A stretch of 13,521 nucleotides of DNA from Sulfurovum sp. (GTDB taxonomy: Bacteria > Campylobacterota > Campylobacteria > Campylobacterales > Sulfurovaceae): NCBI GenBank assembly GCA_026985755.1, contig JALSPX010000105.1, forward strand, positions 1 through 13,521, written 5' to 3'. Every line of letters begins with the position of its first letter. Within the stretch, counting starts at the first letter, position 1. The notes below the pieces were generated by a model. It had not been told where the DNA came from and made no database searches. It was given only the letters and a program-made list of their open reading frames with translations. The position numbers and the translations under genes were made by a program. Below are positions 1 through 7,628 of this stretch, piece after piece.

Positions 1-216
1 TACATCGCAGGATTACTCTTTCTTTTTTTCTATGTAGGTAAAGGGAAAGTAGACCTTTTCTTATCTCTTAATGAAGATGCATCTTTTATGTTGACTTGGG
101 CAGTAGGCTATGAAATTATTGCTGTATTTATATTGCTATGGGTCGTAAAAAGTGCTATATCATTTACTATGTCTAATGCTAAAAAGGGTAAAAACAGACA
201 ATTTAGACGACCATAA
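1..216 (+). CDS. C-terminal fragment of an unidentified membrane protein
   Basis: Frame 1 is open from the first base to a TAA at 214-216 and gives the last 71 residues of a protein that begins outside the window. Two hydrophobic stretches are visible, residues 1-12 (aliphatic/aromatic, ending FFYVG) and about residues 37-54 (around EIIAVFILLWVV). They are separated by a short polar loop and followed by a basic tail (KKGKNRQFRRP), which suggests two membrane helices with a cytoplasmic C-terminus. I do not recognise the family. It converges on uvrA, with only 2 bp between the two stop codons, so no terminator fits between the genes and their transcripts must overlap at the 3' ends. Confidence 0.6.
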   Translation, partial: YIAGLLFLFFYVGKGKVDLFLSLNEDASFMLTWAVGYEIIAVFILLWVVKSAISFTMSNAKKGKNRQFRRP

Positions 217-218
217 GT

Positions 219-3041
219 CTATCTATTTTTTAATTCATTATGCAAATACTTACCTGTATATGATCCCGTTTTTTCATGCTCTTTTGCTAACTTTTCAGGA
301 CTCCCTGTTGCGATAATAAGCCCACCTTTATTTCCCCCTTCAGGTCCCATATCTATAATATAATCAGCATTTTTTACCATATCGAGATTGTGTTCTATGA
401 CTACCACAGAATTGCCAAGCTCTACCAAATGATGCAATACACCAGTCAGTCTATCCACATCAGCAAAATGTAGCCCTGTAGTAGGCTCATCAAGGATGTA
501 GAGTGTCTTACCTGTATCTTTTCTACTTAGCTCTTTAGAAAGCTTAATACGCTGAGCCTCACCACCAGAGAGTGTGGTGGCATTTTGCCCCAGTTTGATA
601 TAGTCTAAACCTACATCCGTCAGTGTTTTAAGCCGTACCGCTATGTTTGGAATGGCTTTAAAGAATTCCAAGGCTTCACCTACAGGCATAGCAAGAACAT
701 CTGCAATAGACTTCCCTTTATAAAGGATTTCTCTTGTTTGGGCATTGTATCGTGTACCACCACACATATCACACTCTACCAGCACATCAGGTAAGAAGTG
801 CATCTCAATTTTGAGCTGTCCATCCCCTTGACAGGTCTCACAGCGTCCACCTTTGACATTAAAGGAGAAACGCCCTATTTTATAACCTCGCAGTTCTGCT
901 TCTTTGGTTTGTGCAAAAAGTTTACGTATCTCATCCATAATACCTGTATAGGTAGCAGGGTTAGAACGTGGTGTACGACCTATGGGGCTTTGGTCTAGGT
1001 AAATCACTTTATCTACTTTGTCCAACCCTGTAATCTCCACACCTTCAACTTTATTGACCTTTTTCGCACGGTTGAGAAGTTCTCTTGCCACAGGTAGAAG
1101 TGTTTGTAAAATCAGTGAAGATTTCCCAGAACCACTCACTCCCGTCACACAGACAAAGTTACGCAACGGTATCTTGGCATCAAGTTTCTCTATGTTGTTT
1201 AGCGTGACATTTTTTATCTCTATCCACTCTTTTTGAGGATTATCGTGAGAGTATGCTATCTCTTTTTTACCATACATGTAGTCTGCAGTAAGTGTTTTGG
1301 CTTTGGCTAGTTTTTTGGCATCACCAGCGAAGACGACTTCTCCACCAAACTCACCAGCACCTGGACCAATATCAATGATATAATCCGCCGCAAGTATCGT
1401 CTCTTTGTCATGTTCCACAACAATCACCGAGTTCCCTTTGTCTCGTAAAGAATTTAACGTACGTATCAGCTTCATCGTATCACGTTCATGCAGTCCAATA
1501 CTTGGTTCATCGAGCACATACATCACGCCAGTAAGCCCAGAACCTATCTGAGAAGCAATACGAATACGCTGTGCCTCTCCACCAGAGATTGAGCGTGCGT
1601 CACGAGAGAGTGTAATATACCCTAGCCCCACATCATATAAAAAGTAGAGTCTCTCATAAAGCTCTTTAAGTATGGACTCTGCTATCATCTTTTGTTGTTC
1701 TGTTAGATATGAAAAACTTTTTTCATCAGCAAAAAGTGCATACGATTTTTCAATAGGCATATCGATAATATCTGCTATATTTTTGCCTTCTATTTTCACT
1801 GCCAAAGAACGTGGACGCAATCTATGCCCCTCACACTTGTCACATACTTTTTCTGTCATATACTCGGAGAGATCTTTTTCATCTTTAAACATATCATGGG
1901 CAAACTTCACCACACCCGGCCACTCACGTGTAAGCTTATGGCGTTTCCATATAAAGTTTACCGTGCCACCGTTGCCGTATAGAATGGCTTTTTGTTGATG
2001 TGCCTCCAGTTCACCATAGGGTATCTTAATATCAATGTCATTTTGTTCACAAAAGGCATTGAGAAACTTCGTGTAGTAACTTTTGTTAAAGCCATACATG
2101 ATTTTAACGGCACCCTTGTCAATACTCAGTTCAGAATCTATCACTTTTTTGAGGTCTATCGCATAACGAATGCCCAGTCCATCACAGGCAGGACAAGCAC
2201 CTTTAGGTGAGTTAAAAGAGAAACTCACAGGTTCTAGGGGCTCAAATGAGAGTTTACAGTCAAAACATGCCAAGTGCTCTGAGTAGTGCATATGCTGACG
2301 CTCAAACTCTATCTCTTCATGGTTGAGTACTTCTATCTCTAACTCACCATAAGACTCTTTGAGAGCTTTTTCTACATCTTGCCCTATACGGTCACGGTTG
2401 TCTGATTTGATTACCACACGGTCAATCACCACTTTTATGGTATGTTTTTTGGTTTTAGAGAGTTCAATCTCATCATCAAGTCGCACCATCACACCATCTA
2501 TCATGGCACGTATATAGCCTTTATGCCGTAAAGACTCGAGCATATCAACAAAAGTACCCTTTTTTTCTTTCACAAGCGGTGCCATAATAATAAGCTTCGC
2601 CCCCTCAGGAATACGCAACACCTCTTCGATGATATCTGAAGCCGACATAGATGAAATAGGTTTACCACACTCATGACAATGCTGTTCACCCACACGGGCA
2701 AACAGTAGCCTCAAATAATCATAAATTTCTGTAATCGTTCCCACCGTAGAACGTGGATTTTTAGAGGTAGTCTTTTGGTCTATGGCAATAGCAGGCGTAA
2801 GCCCTTCTATCTTATCGACATCAGGTTTACCCACACGCCCTAAAAACTGTCTAGCATAGCTAGAAAGTGATTCTATATACCGTCTTTGTCCCTCTGCATA
2901 AAGCGTAGAAAAGGCTAATGTAGACTTCCCTGAACCCGAGATACCCGTGACCACTACGAGTTTGTTTTTGGGGATGCTTATATCAATATTTTTTAAGTTA
3001 TTCTCTTTTGCCCCATAGACATGTATCATATCTTGTTTCAT
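219..3041 (-). CDS. uvrA: UvrABC excinuclease subunit A
   Basis: UvrA is the ATP-dependent damage-recognition subunit of nucleotide excision repair; as a dimer it loads UvrB on lesions. The protein is 940 residues, the usual full length. Visible in order: first Walker A G33-ISGSGKS-40; a CxxC at 122/125; the C259-C262-C283-C286 zinc motif; a CxxC at 400/403; first ABC signature SISGGEAQR (485-492) with Walker B VLDEPSIGLH (509-518); second Walker A GVSGSGKS (634-641); the DNA-binding zinc finger C734-C737-C757-C760; second signature TLSGGEAQR (823-831) and Walker B ILDEPTTGLH (849-858). ATG is preceded by AGAGGA about 6 nt upstream. It stands 83 bp downstream of the sixA-like gene, and a weak promoter lies in that gap. 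No LexA-type palindrome was seen; Campylobacterota generally lack a LexA SOS system. Nothing appears degraded. Confidence 0.98.
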   Translation of the reverse strand: MKQDMIHVYGAKENNLKNIDISIPKNKLVVVTGISGSGKSTLAFSTLYAEGQRRYIESLSSYARQFLGRVGKPDVDKIEGLTPAIAIDQKTTSKNPRSTVGTITEIYDYLRLLFARVGEQHCHECGKPISSMSASDIIEEVLRIPEGAKLIIMAPLVKEKKGTFVDMLESLRHKGYIRAMIDGVMVRLDDEIELSKTKKHTIKVVIDRVVIKSDNRDRIGQDVEKALKESYGELEIEVLNHEEIEFERQHMHYSEHLACFDCKLSFEPLEPVSFSFNSPKGACPACDGLGIRYAIDLKKVIDSELSIDKGAVKIMYGFNKSYYTKFLNAFCEQNDIDIKIPYGELEAHQQKAILYGNGGTVNFIWKRHKLTREWPGVVKFAHDMFKDEKDLSEYMTEKVCDKCEGHRLRPRSLAVKIEGKNIADIIDMPIEKSYALFADEKSFSYLTEQQKMIAESILKELYERLYFLYDVGLGYITLSRDARSISGGEAQRIRIASQIGSGLTGVMYVLDEPSIGLHERDTMKLIRTLNSLRDKGNSVIVVEHDKETILAADYIIDIGPGAGEFGGEVVFAGDAKKLAKAKTLTADYMYGKKEIAYSHDNPQKEWIEIKNVTLNNIEKLDAKIPLRNFVCVTGVSGSGKSSLILQTLLPVARELLNRAKKVNKVEGVEITGLDKVDKVIYLDQSPIGRTPRSNPATYTGIMDEIRKLFAQTKEAELRGYKIGRFSFNVKGGRCETCQGDGQLKIEMHFLPDVLVECDMCGGTRYNAQTREILYKGKSIADVLAMPVGEALEFFKAIPNIAVRLKTLTDVGLDYIKLGQNATTLSGGEAQRIKLSKELSRKDTGKTLYILDEPTTGLHFADVDRLTGVLHHLVELGNSVVVIEHNLDMVKNADYIIDMGPEGGNKGGLIIATGSPEKLAKEHEKTGSYTGKYLHNELKNR

Positions 3042-3065
3042 AAAATTCCTCTGATTTAAAAAGAT

Positions 3066-3093
3066 ATTTTACAACAATCTATCATTGAAGCAG
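3066..3093 (-). promoter_or_regulatory. possible uvrA promoter
   Basis: On the minus strand TAAAAT (3066-3071, 5 of 6 to the -10 consensus) follows a 16-bp spacer after CTGCTT (3088-3093, a weak -35). The predicted start lies about 20 nt before the uvrA ATG. The -35 match is poor, which is common in Campylobacterota, so this rests mainly on the -10 element and its position. Confidence 0.3.
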
Positions 3094-3112
3094 ATTACAT
3101 TAACTACTATAT

Positions 3113-3124
3113 ATGAATATTCAT
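3113..3124. repeat. 12-bp perfect palindrome beside the sixA-like stop codon
   Basis: ATGAATATTCAT reads the same on both strands and abuts the TAA of the phosphatase gene. It is purely AT-rich apart from two G/C pairs and has no T-tract, so it is not a convincing terminator. It sits about 20 bp upstream of the putative uvrA -35 and could be an operator or chance. Confidence 0.25.
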
Positions 3125-3676
3125 TTAATCATTCTCACTTTCAAAAACTTTTGCCAATGTAGTTCGTATTTGTTTAGGCATATAATATTTAAACTGTTTA
3201 GGTTGTATAAAAAAATCTATCTTCCCACATTTTTCGGATATGTCGTTCCAAGAATCTATTTTAAGATTTATTGCTAATACTCCAAGGGTTGGTAATTTTG
3301 AAAAATTATTTTTAATTAAGAAGTTGGCAAATTCTGTTAGTTCAGGATTATGACCAATAACAAAAATACTTTCATAGCTATCATCTTGAAGTGTCAATAC
3401 ATTCATTATCGTCTCAGGACGTGAGTTATAAAGTTCTTCCATATAATGAATACGTCCTTCGTAGCCTATTTTCCTTCCCAGTGTATCTGCAGTAATTTGT
3501 GCCCTTAGCGCTAGACTTGATATGATTAAATCAGGTTTAAGTTGCTGCAAAGACATATAAGAACTCATCGTATCTAAATCTTTATGTCCTCTTTTTTTCA
3601 GCCCTCTTTCAAAGTCACTTAGGCTTCCATCACTCCAGTCAGACTTAGCATGGCGTATAAGGTATAATGTTTTGAT
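3125..3676 (-). CDS. SixA-type histidine phosphatase with non-canonical start codon
   Basis: A histidine-phosphatase-superfamily protein of about 183 residues, close to SixA, which in E. coli removes phosphate from histidine in phosphotransfer domains. Numbered from ATC, the catalytic R8-H9-A10 motif (LIRHAKSDW) lies near the N-terminus, followed by DFERGLKKRG, then SSLALRAQITA with R58, and the second catalytic GHNPE with H109. The first ATG in frame (3568) would delete the RHA motif and cannot be the functional start. Between an in-frame TGA and RHA there is no ATG, GTG or TTG. A strong AAAGGAG (3683-3689) sits 6 nt before ATC (3674-3676) and 3 nt before ATT (3677-3679), so one of these must initiate, unless the base is a sequence error or a recent loss of ATG. 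It follows the sensory cassette after a terminator; a link to that kinase is plausible but unproven. Confidence 0.82.
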   Translation of the reverse strand: MKTLYLIRHAKSDWSDGSLSDFERGLKKRGHKDLDTMSSYMSLQQLKPDLIISSLALRAQITADTLGRKIGYEGRIHYMEELYNSRPETIMNVLTLQDDSYESIFVIGHNPELTEFANFLIKNNFSKLPTLGVLAINLKIDSWNDISEKCGKIDFFIQPKQFKYYMPKQIRTTLAKVFESEND

Positions 3677-3709
3677 AATAGACTCCTTTGGGTGTATAAA
3701 TACTCAAAC

Positions 3710-3737
3710 AAACCCACCTATATTTTAAAGTGGGTTT
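3710..3737 (-). terminator. hairpin terminator closing the sensory cassette
   Basis: AAACCCAC (3710-3717) and GTGGGTTT (3730-3737) form an 8-bp stem with a 12-nt loop. Read leftward, the stem runs into a TTTGTTTG tract, as expected for an intrinsic terminator of the LC7-like gene ending at 3756. The opposite direction also has T residues, so it may work both ways. It separates the cassette from the sixA-like gene, whose ribosome-binding site begins about 20 nt further on. Confidence 0.7.
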
Positions 3738-3755
3738 TATTGAAGATTTATAGTT

Positions 3756-4145
3756 TTAGATGTCTGCCATTGCTTTAGACATACTTTGTACTGTTTTTTC
3801 CATAATCATCTTACCCAAGGCAACATTTCCATCATCTCTGAAGATGGCAAAGGTCGTCAATTTCGAGAAGTTATCTCCACTGCCTGAACCTGATGAGTTT
3901 ACAAGGAAAACATGTCCATCTTCTGTTCTTGCTTCTACTAACGATGCTTCTGCAAAGCCTACATCTAGTGAAGACTCAGAAATCATTCTGTAGGCATCAT
4001 TGAAGATACTTGCTGAATAGGCAATATCTACAGACGTATTCTCTTCATCTATATAAAGTGTTTCTCCTGAAAAGTTCAGTACAGCTGAACCAAGGTAACC
4101 ATTGACTGTGCGCAGTTTTTTCATTGATTGTTCAAATTCTATCAT
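3756..4145 (-). CDS. small Roadblock/LC7-like protein
   Basis: A protein of 129 residues that reads as a single Roadblock/LC7-like domain. The N-terminal helix (LRTVNGYLGSAVLN) leads into a strand with FSGETLYID, followed by a central amphipathic helix, a strand containing EDGHVFLV (75-82), a Ser/Gly-rich loop (84-91), a strand FAIFRDDGNVALGK and a C-terminal helix. Bacterial members (such as MglB) dimerise and often regulate small Ras-like GTPases; no such GTPase is encoded in this window. ATG is preceded by AAGGA 6-7 nt upstream. It starts 12 bp after the PAS gene stop and is the last gene before the terminator, so it is almost certainly cotranscribed with the PAS gene. The family call rests on fold-like pattern, not on a diagnostic catalytic motif. 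Confidence 0.6.
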   Translation of the reverse strand: MIEFEQSMKKLRTVNGYLGSAVLNFSGETLYIDEENTSVDIAYSASIFNDAYRMISESSLDVGFAEASLVEARTEDGHVFLVNSSGSGSGDNFSKLTTFAIFRDDGNVALGKMIMEKTVQSMSKAMADI

Positions 4146-4157
4146 TTATTATCCTTC

Positions 4158-4676
4158 TTAACTATTTTGTATTTTTTGCATAATATCATTAAAAGTATCA
4201 AGGCTTCCGCCCTGTTCTTTTAAAAATGCTTCCAGAATAGACAATGAATCATCTATTCCACCTATATTTTCTGCTTCTGATAGTTGTCGATACAAAGACT
4301 CAATGATAGCCCTAGCACCAGGAGACATTCCTTTTCTTGTTGAAACATAGTTCCTAAAAGATCCATCAGGATTTGTAGCTACTCTTACATGAGCAAATAC
4401 CCAGTAAAAACCTCCATCTTTACAGAGGTTCTTTACAAAAGTTTTGACATCCTTCCCCGATTTTAAGTTATCCCACAAAAATTTAAAAATTACTTTGGGC
4501 ATATCTGGATGACGAATTATTGAATGTGGTTGCTCTAATAATTCTCCTTGTGAATATCCTGCTAATTTGAAAAAAATGGGGTTTGCATAAGTAATATTAC
4601 CTTCTGCATCTCCTTTTGAAACTACAATATCTACGCTTTTTACTTCATGTTCTATATCCGTTGGTACAACACTCAT
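4158..4676 (-). CDS. stand-alone Aer-type PAS sensor protein
   Basis: A protein of 172 residues with one PAS domain at about residues 15-115 and a helical tail. The segment EQPHSIIRHPDMPK (48-61), the downstream W68 and VKNLCKDGGFYWV (81-93) closely resemble the N-terminal PAS domain of the E. coli redox receptor Aer, where the matching region holds FAD. FAD binding, and so sensing of redox or oxygen state, is therefore likely but inferred. Unlike Aer, no membrane segment, HAMP or chemoreceptor signalling domain follows, so the protein must signal by contact with a partner. The ATG has a strong AAGGAG 6 nt upstream. The kinase gene ends 60 bp upstream and the LC7-like gene starts 12 bp downstream, making those two the obvious partners. 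Confidence 0.88.
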   Translation of the reverse strand: MSVVPTDIEHEVKSVDIVVSKGDAEGNITYANPIFFKLAGYSQGELLEQPHSIIRHPDMPKVIFKFLWDNLKSGKDVKTFVKNLCKDGGFYWVFAHVRVATNPDGSFRNYVSTRKGMSPGARAIIESLYRQLSEAENIGGIDDSLSILEAFLKEQGGSLDTFNDIMQKIQNS

Positions 4677-4736
4677 CTATTCTCCTTTATTTTGTATTTA
4701 CTGGTTGTATTGGTTTGACTAAAAATTTCATTTTGG

Positions 4737-6749
4737 CTATTTTCTAAATGCAGATATCACCTCCTTAACATCATCTTTTTTAAATGGTTTATGCACAATA
4801 GCATTATAAATCCTATTTTCATCTTCACACATATTAGGATCTCCCGTTATAGAGACTGCAAAAATAGGCTTATGTGAATGTTTAGCTTCAAACTTTCTAT
4901 ATTTATGTAAAAGTTCGCTTCCTGACATCCCATTCATATGATTATCCAGATAAACTATATCAAATGCATTTCCATCTTTTGCATTCTCTTTTAAATATTT
5001 TAGTGCTTTTTCTCCATCTAGAGAAGTCGTGATATCAACATATTCACCTTCAAGCATAGATTCCAATAAAGTTACATTTATTTTATTGTCGTCAACAATC
5101 AATACTTTCGGTTTTTTTCCTGAAAAAACTACATTATAGAGTGCATCAGCATTATATATATTTTTTGAGGTTATTTTAATATTCTCCAGATTGTCTCTAT
5201 CTAATAGTGAAAACAATTTTTGCTCTATTAATAAAAGTTCAAATTTTTTTGATTTTCCTGCTTCGATAATGTCAGAGGTTATTTTTTCCTCAAAACAAAT
5301 AACATATCCAATCTCATCTTCCATTACATCAGAAATAATTATTTTCTCATTTGGTATGCCAAATTCTAAGAGAGAATGTTGGATGAATTTTGGATACTTT
5401 GCTTGTGTATAATCTGTTAAGATTAAAATTTTCTTTTCTAAATTATATATTTTTTCATAACTTGGTGTGTCATCTATGATTTCTACAGGAAGTTCAAAAT
5501 AAAACTCACTTCCCTCATCAAGTTTACTTTTTAATTTTAGTTCTCCTCCCATTTGAGCTACATAAGAAGCAGATATTGCTAATCCAAGCCCAGTGCCTCC
5601 ATACTTATCTTGTGTATCATCTTTTGCTTGAGAAAATGATTTAAACAATTTTTTTTGATCATCTTCTTCTATACCAATACCTGTATCTTTTATAGAAAAC
5701 TTTATTTTTTTGTCTGCATTATTCCAAATTATTTTTAGATCTATTTGATGTTTTAGTGGTGTGAATTTATAAGCATTTCCAATCAAATTAGTAAGTATAC
5801 GTTTCAATTTTAAAGTATCAATTTTAATCTCTTTAGGAATATTTGGACTAATAGAAATAAAATAATGTATCTTTTTTTCTAACATTCGTGCAGAAAAGGC
5901 ATTTGCTATATCGGAAAAAAAAGTGATTGGGCATACAAGCTCTTCACTTGCAAGCGTAGTTTGATATCTATTCTTTGCAGTTTCCAAAATAGAATCTGTT
6001 AATGTATTGATAAAAAATGCACTCTCCTTTGCGTTTGTAACAAATTTTTTTAATCTTTTGTCTTCTATTTGATCTTCCAATAATTCTAAAAATCCATGAA
6101 GACTATTCGCTGGTGTTCTTATATCATGTACGGTATTTGATAGAAAAAGCAACATACTATTATCATCAATATTTACTTCTTCTTTAGGCTTTAATATCTC
6201 CATATCATGAAGAGAACTGCTAGTAGCATTATCATTACTAGATAGTATATTTTTAATGATACTTATTAAATAAGGTGTTGCCTCATTTATTAATACCATT
6301 TCTTTTGCTGTATATTTTTTTAATTTACTGGTTGTTGTAGCAGAAAGACGAAATATGCCCAAAAGTTCATTATTTTCAATAATAGGATAAATAAGTTGTG
6401 ATTTAAGTTTATAATTTAATTCATTGTCATAACTTTGAAAATAATCTTTGTCACTTGTAATGTAATTATAAATCTTTGCAGTTTTTGTTAAAAATACTTT
6501 TCCGATACAACCTTTTGGATCCACCATCGATAGAGTTCTAGCATTATGATTAACATACTCAACTATATTCTCTTTTCTGTCATAAAATAGTTTAAGCTTT
6601 AAATCCTGAGTCTTTTTATCATAAATATATAAAGATGCTATATCAGATTTAATTAAGTTATTTAATAAATCTTTAAGCTTTATACTTAATAAATTCATAT
6701 CTTTTGATATTTCTTTATTACTGATAATGTCTCTCAATTCATCTATCAT
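4737..6749 (-). CDS. cytoplasmic GAF-hybrid sensor histidine kinase
   Basis: A 670-residue hybrid kinase with no transmembrane segment. Residues about 10-170 look like a GAF domain. The HisKA H-box is VHDIRTP with phospho-accepting H208. The ATPase domain has N-box NLIGNAYKF (321-329), G1 DTGIGI (355-360) and G2 GGTGLGL (384-390). Residues about 437-545 form a degenerate receiver-like region (KKILILTDY) without the acidic pocket in the expected places. The C-terminal receiver (about 547-668) is complete: D553/D554, phospho-accepting D602, T635 and K654. No HPt domain is present, so phosphate would have to leave through a separate HPt or the receiver acts as an internal switch. ATG is preceded by AAAGAGG with 7-nt spacing. 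It heads the cassette with the PAS and LC7-like genes and is notably AT-rich. Confidence 0.95.
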   Translation of the reverse strand: MIDELRDIISNKEISKDMNLLSIKLKDLLNNLIKSDIASLYIYDKKTQDLKLKLFYDRKENIVEYVNHNARTLSMVDPKGCIGKVFLTKTAKIYNYITSDKDYFQSYDNELNYKLKSQLIYPIIENNELLGIFRLSATTTSKLKKYTAKEMVLINEATPYLISIIKNILSSNDNATSSSLHDMEILKPKEEVNIDDNSMLLFLSNTVHDIRTPANSLHGFLELLEDQIEDKRLKKFVTNAKESAFFINTLTDSILETAKNRYQTTLASEELVCPITFFSDIANAFSARMLEKKIHYFISISPNIPKEIKIDTLKLKRILTNLIGNAYKFTPLKHQIDLKIIWNNADKKIKFSIKDTGIGIEEDDQKKLFKSFSQAKDDTQDKYGGTGLGLAISASYVAQMGGELKLKSKLDEGSEFYFELPVEIIDDTPSYEKIYNLEKKILILTDYTQAKYPKFIQHSLLEFGIPNEKIIISDVMEDEIGYVICFEEKITSDIIEAGKSKKFELLLIEQKLFSLLDRDNLENIKITSKNIYNADALYNVVFSGKKPKVLIVDDNKINVTLLESMLEGEYVDITTSLDGEKALKYLKENAKDGNAFDIVYLDNHMNGMSGSELLHKYRKFEAKHSHKPIFAVSITGDPNMCEDENRIYNAIVHKPFKKDDVKEVISAFRK

Positions 6750-6777
6750 TCAAATAACCTCTTTATTGTTAAGTAGA

Positions 6778-6812
6778 ATGATATCTTGGAATTGTCAAAA
6801 AATGTCAAAAAT
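6778..6812 (-). promoter_or_regulatory. candidate kinase promoter with tandem 10-bp repeat
   Basis: On the plus strand TGTCAAAAAA (6793-6802) is followed directly by TGTCAAAAAT (6803-6812), a tandem repeat with a 10-bp period, so both copies face the same side of the helix. On the minus strand each copy gives TTGACA, a perfect -35. TATCAT (6778-6783) is a possible -10 at 19 bp from the outer copy, which is a longer spacer than ideal. The arrangement fits a response-regulator-type direct-repeat site or a promoter in front of the kinase gene. Confidence 0.4.
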
Positions 6813-6844
6813 ATAGTTTATAAATGAGGTGCATCCTTCTTTAT

Positions 6845-7585
6845 CTATAGCCAAATTTTTTTCACAAGCATCATAATGGCAAACACATAAAGTGCTAAAA
6901 GAGCCATTTTATGATTTTTGGAATTTACATGATCTTTAAGCCATATCCCCATAGTAACACCTACGAGTGATGCTATAGCAACCACAAGTCCATTCTGAAA
7001 ATCTATTGTACCTGAACTTAGTCTACTTATCATACCTGCAACAGAAGAGAAAGCTACAAAAAATAAGCCTGCAGAAACTGCTTTTTTAATAGGATAATGT
7101 AACAGTCCTACAAGTAATGGCGTCAAAATAATAGACCCACCAATACCCAAGGTAATCGCAAAAACACCTATCACAAGACCTATCACAAAAAGTAACGCTT
7201 TAGAGAGTGATTTTGTTTGAGAATCATCTTCATGGTTTTTTGAGAAGAAAAGTCTAAAAAGTGCAAAAAGCAGTAAGCCAAAAAAGAGTGCTTGAAGTAC
7301 GACATCAGAAATATACTGTGTGACATAACCCCCAATGTACCCACCTACAAAACCACCAAAACCTACAAAAATGCCCTCACCCACAATCAGTGAGCCTTTT
7401 TTATGATTTAAGTAAGAGCCAAACACCGAAGAAAATACCATTTGTATAATAGAGATACCAATAGCATCTTTAATATCAAATCCTATCACCAAAAGGATAG
7501 GCACAAGTATCATCCCGCCACCTATGCCAAAAAATCCTGACATGGTACCAATAAATATTCCAACAAGTATAAGTTCTATTATCAT
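6845..7585 (-). CDS. TauE/SafE-family membrane transporter
   Basis: A 246-residue polytopic inner-membrane protein of the TauE/SafE (former DUF81) family, whose studied members are implicated in export of sulfite, sulfoacetate or related organosulfur anions. The two halves repeat the family pattern: GFFGIGGGMILVPILL (17-32) near the N-terminus and LGIGGSIILTPLL near residues 146-158, each followed by an A(I/V)S(A/I)G-like helix. About seven to eight membrane helices are visible, with a hydrophilic loop (SKNHEDDSQTKS) between the halves. ATG has GGAG 6 nt upstream. It starts 43 bp after the four-helix protein gene, and the pair probably shares the FNR-type promoter ahead of 8045. Substrate cannot be read from sequence; sulfur anions are plausible in a sulfur-oxidising lineage. 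Confidence 0.9.
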   Translation of the reverse strand: MIIELILVGIFIGTMSGFFGIGGGMILVPILLVIGFDIKDAIGISIIQMVFSSVFGSYLNHKKGSLIVGEGIFVGFGGFVGGYIGGYVTQYISDVVLQALFFGLLLFALFRLFFSKNHEDDSQTKSLSKALLFVIGLVIGVFAITLGIGGSIILTPLLVGLLHYPIKKAVSAGLFFVAFSSVAGMISRLSSGTIDFQNGLVVAIASLVGVTMGIWLKDHVNSKNHKMALLALYVFAIMMLVKKIWL

Positions 7586-7628
7586 CTATTTCTCCAAATT
7601 TCCTTGGAAGTATAGCATGAATTTTTGA

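Noticed and set aside
798..2210. Several plus-strand open frames of 66-108 codons opposite uvrA
   Set aside because: They lie antisense to a complete, conserved uvrA, lack ribosome-binding sites and have no family-like sequence.
3042..3124. LexA/SOS box before uvrA
   Set aside because: No CTG-N10-CAG-like or other known LexA palindrome is present; the 12-bp AT palindrome does not match one.
3125..3568. Phosphatase starting at the first in-frame ATG (147 residues)
   Set aside because: It would remove the RHA catalytic motif encoded in the same open frame just upstream.
3756..4145. MglA/MglB-type polarity module
   Set aside because: The LC7-like protein would need a Ras-like GTPase partner, and no P-loop GTPase is encoded in this window.
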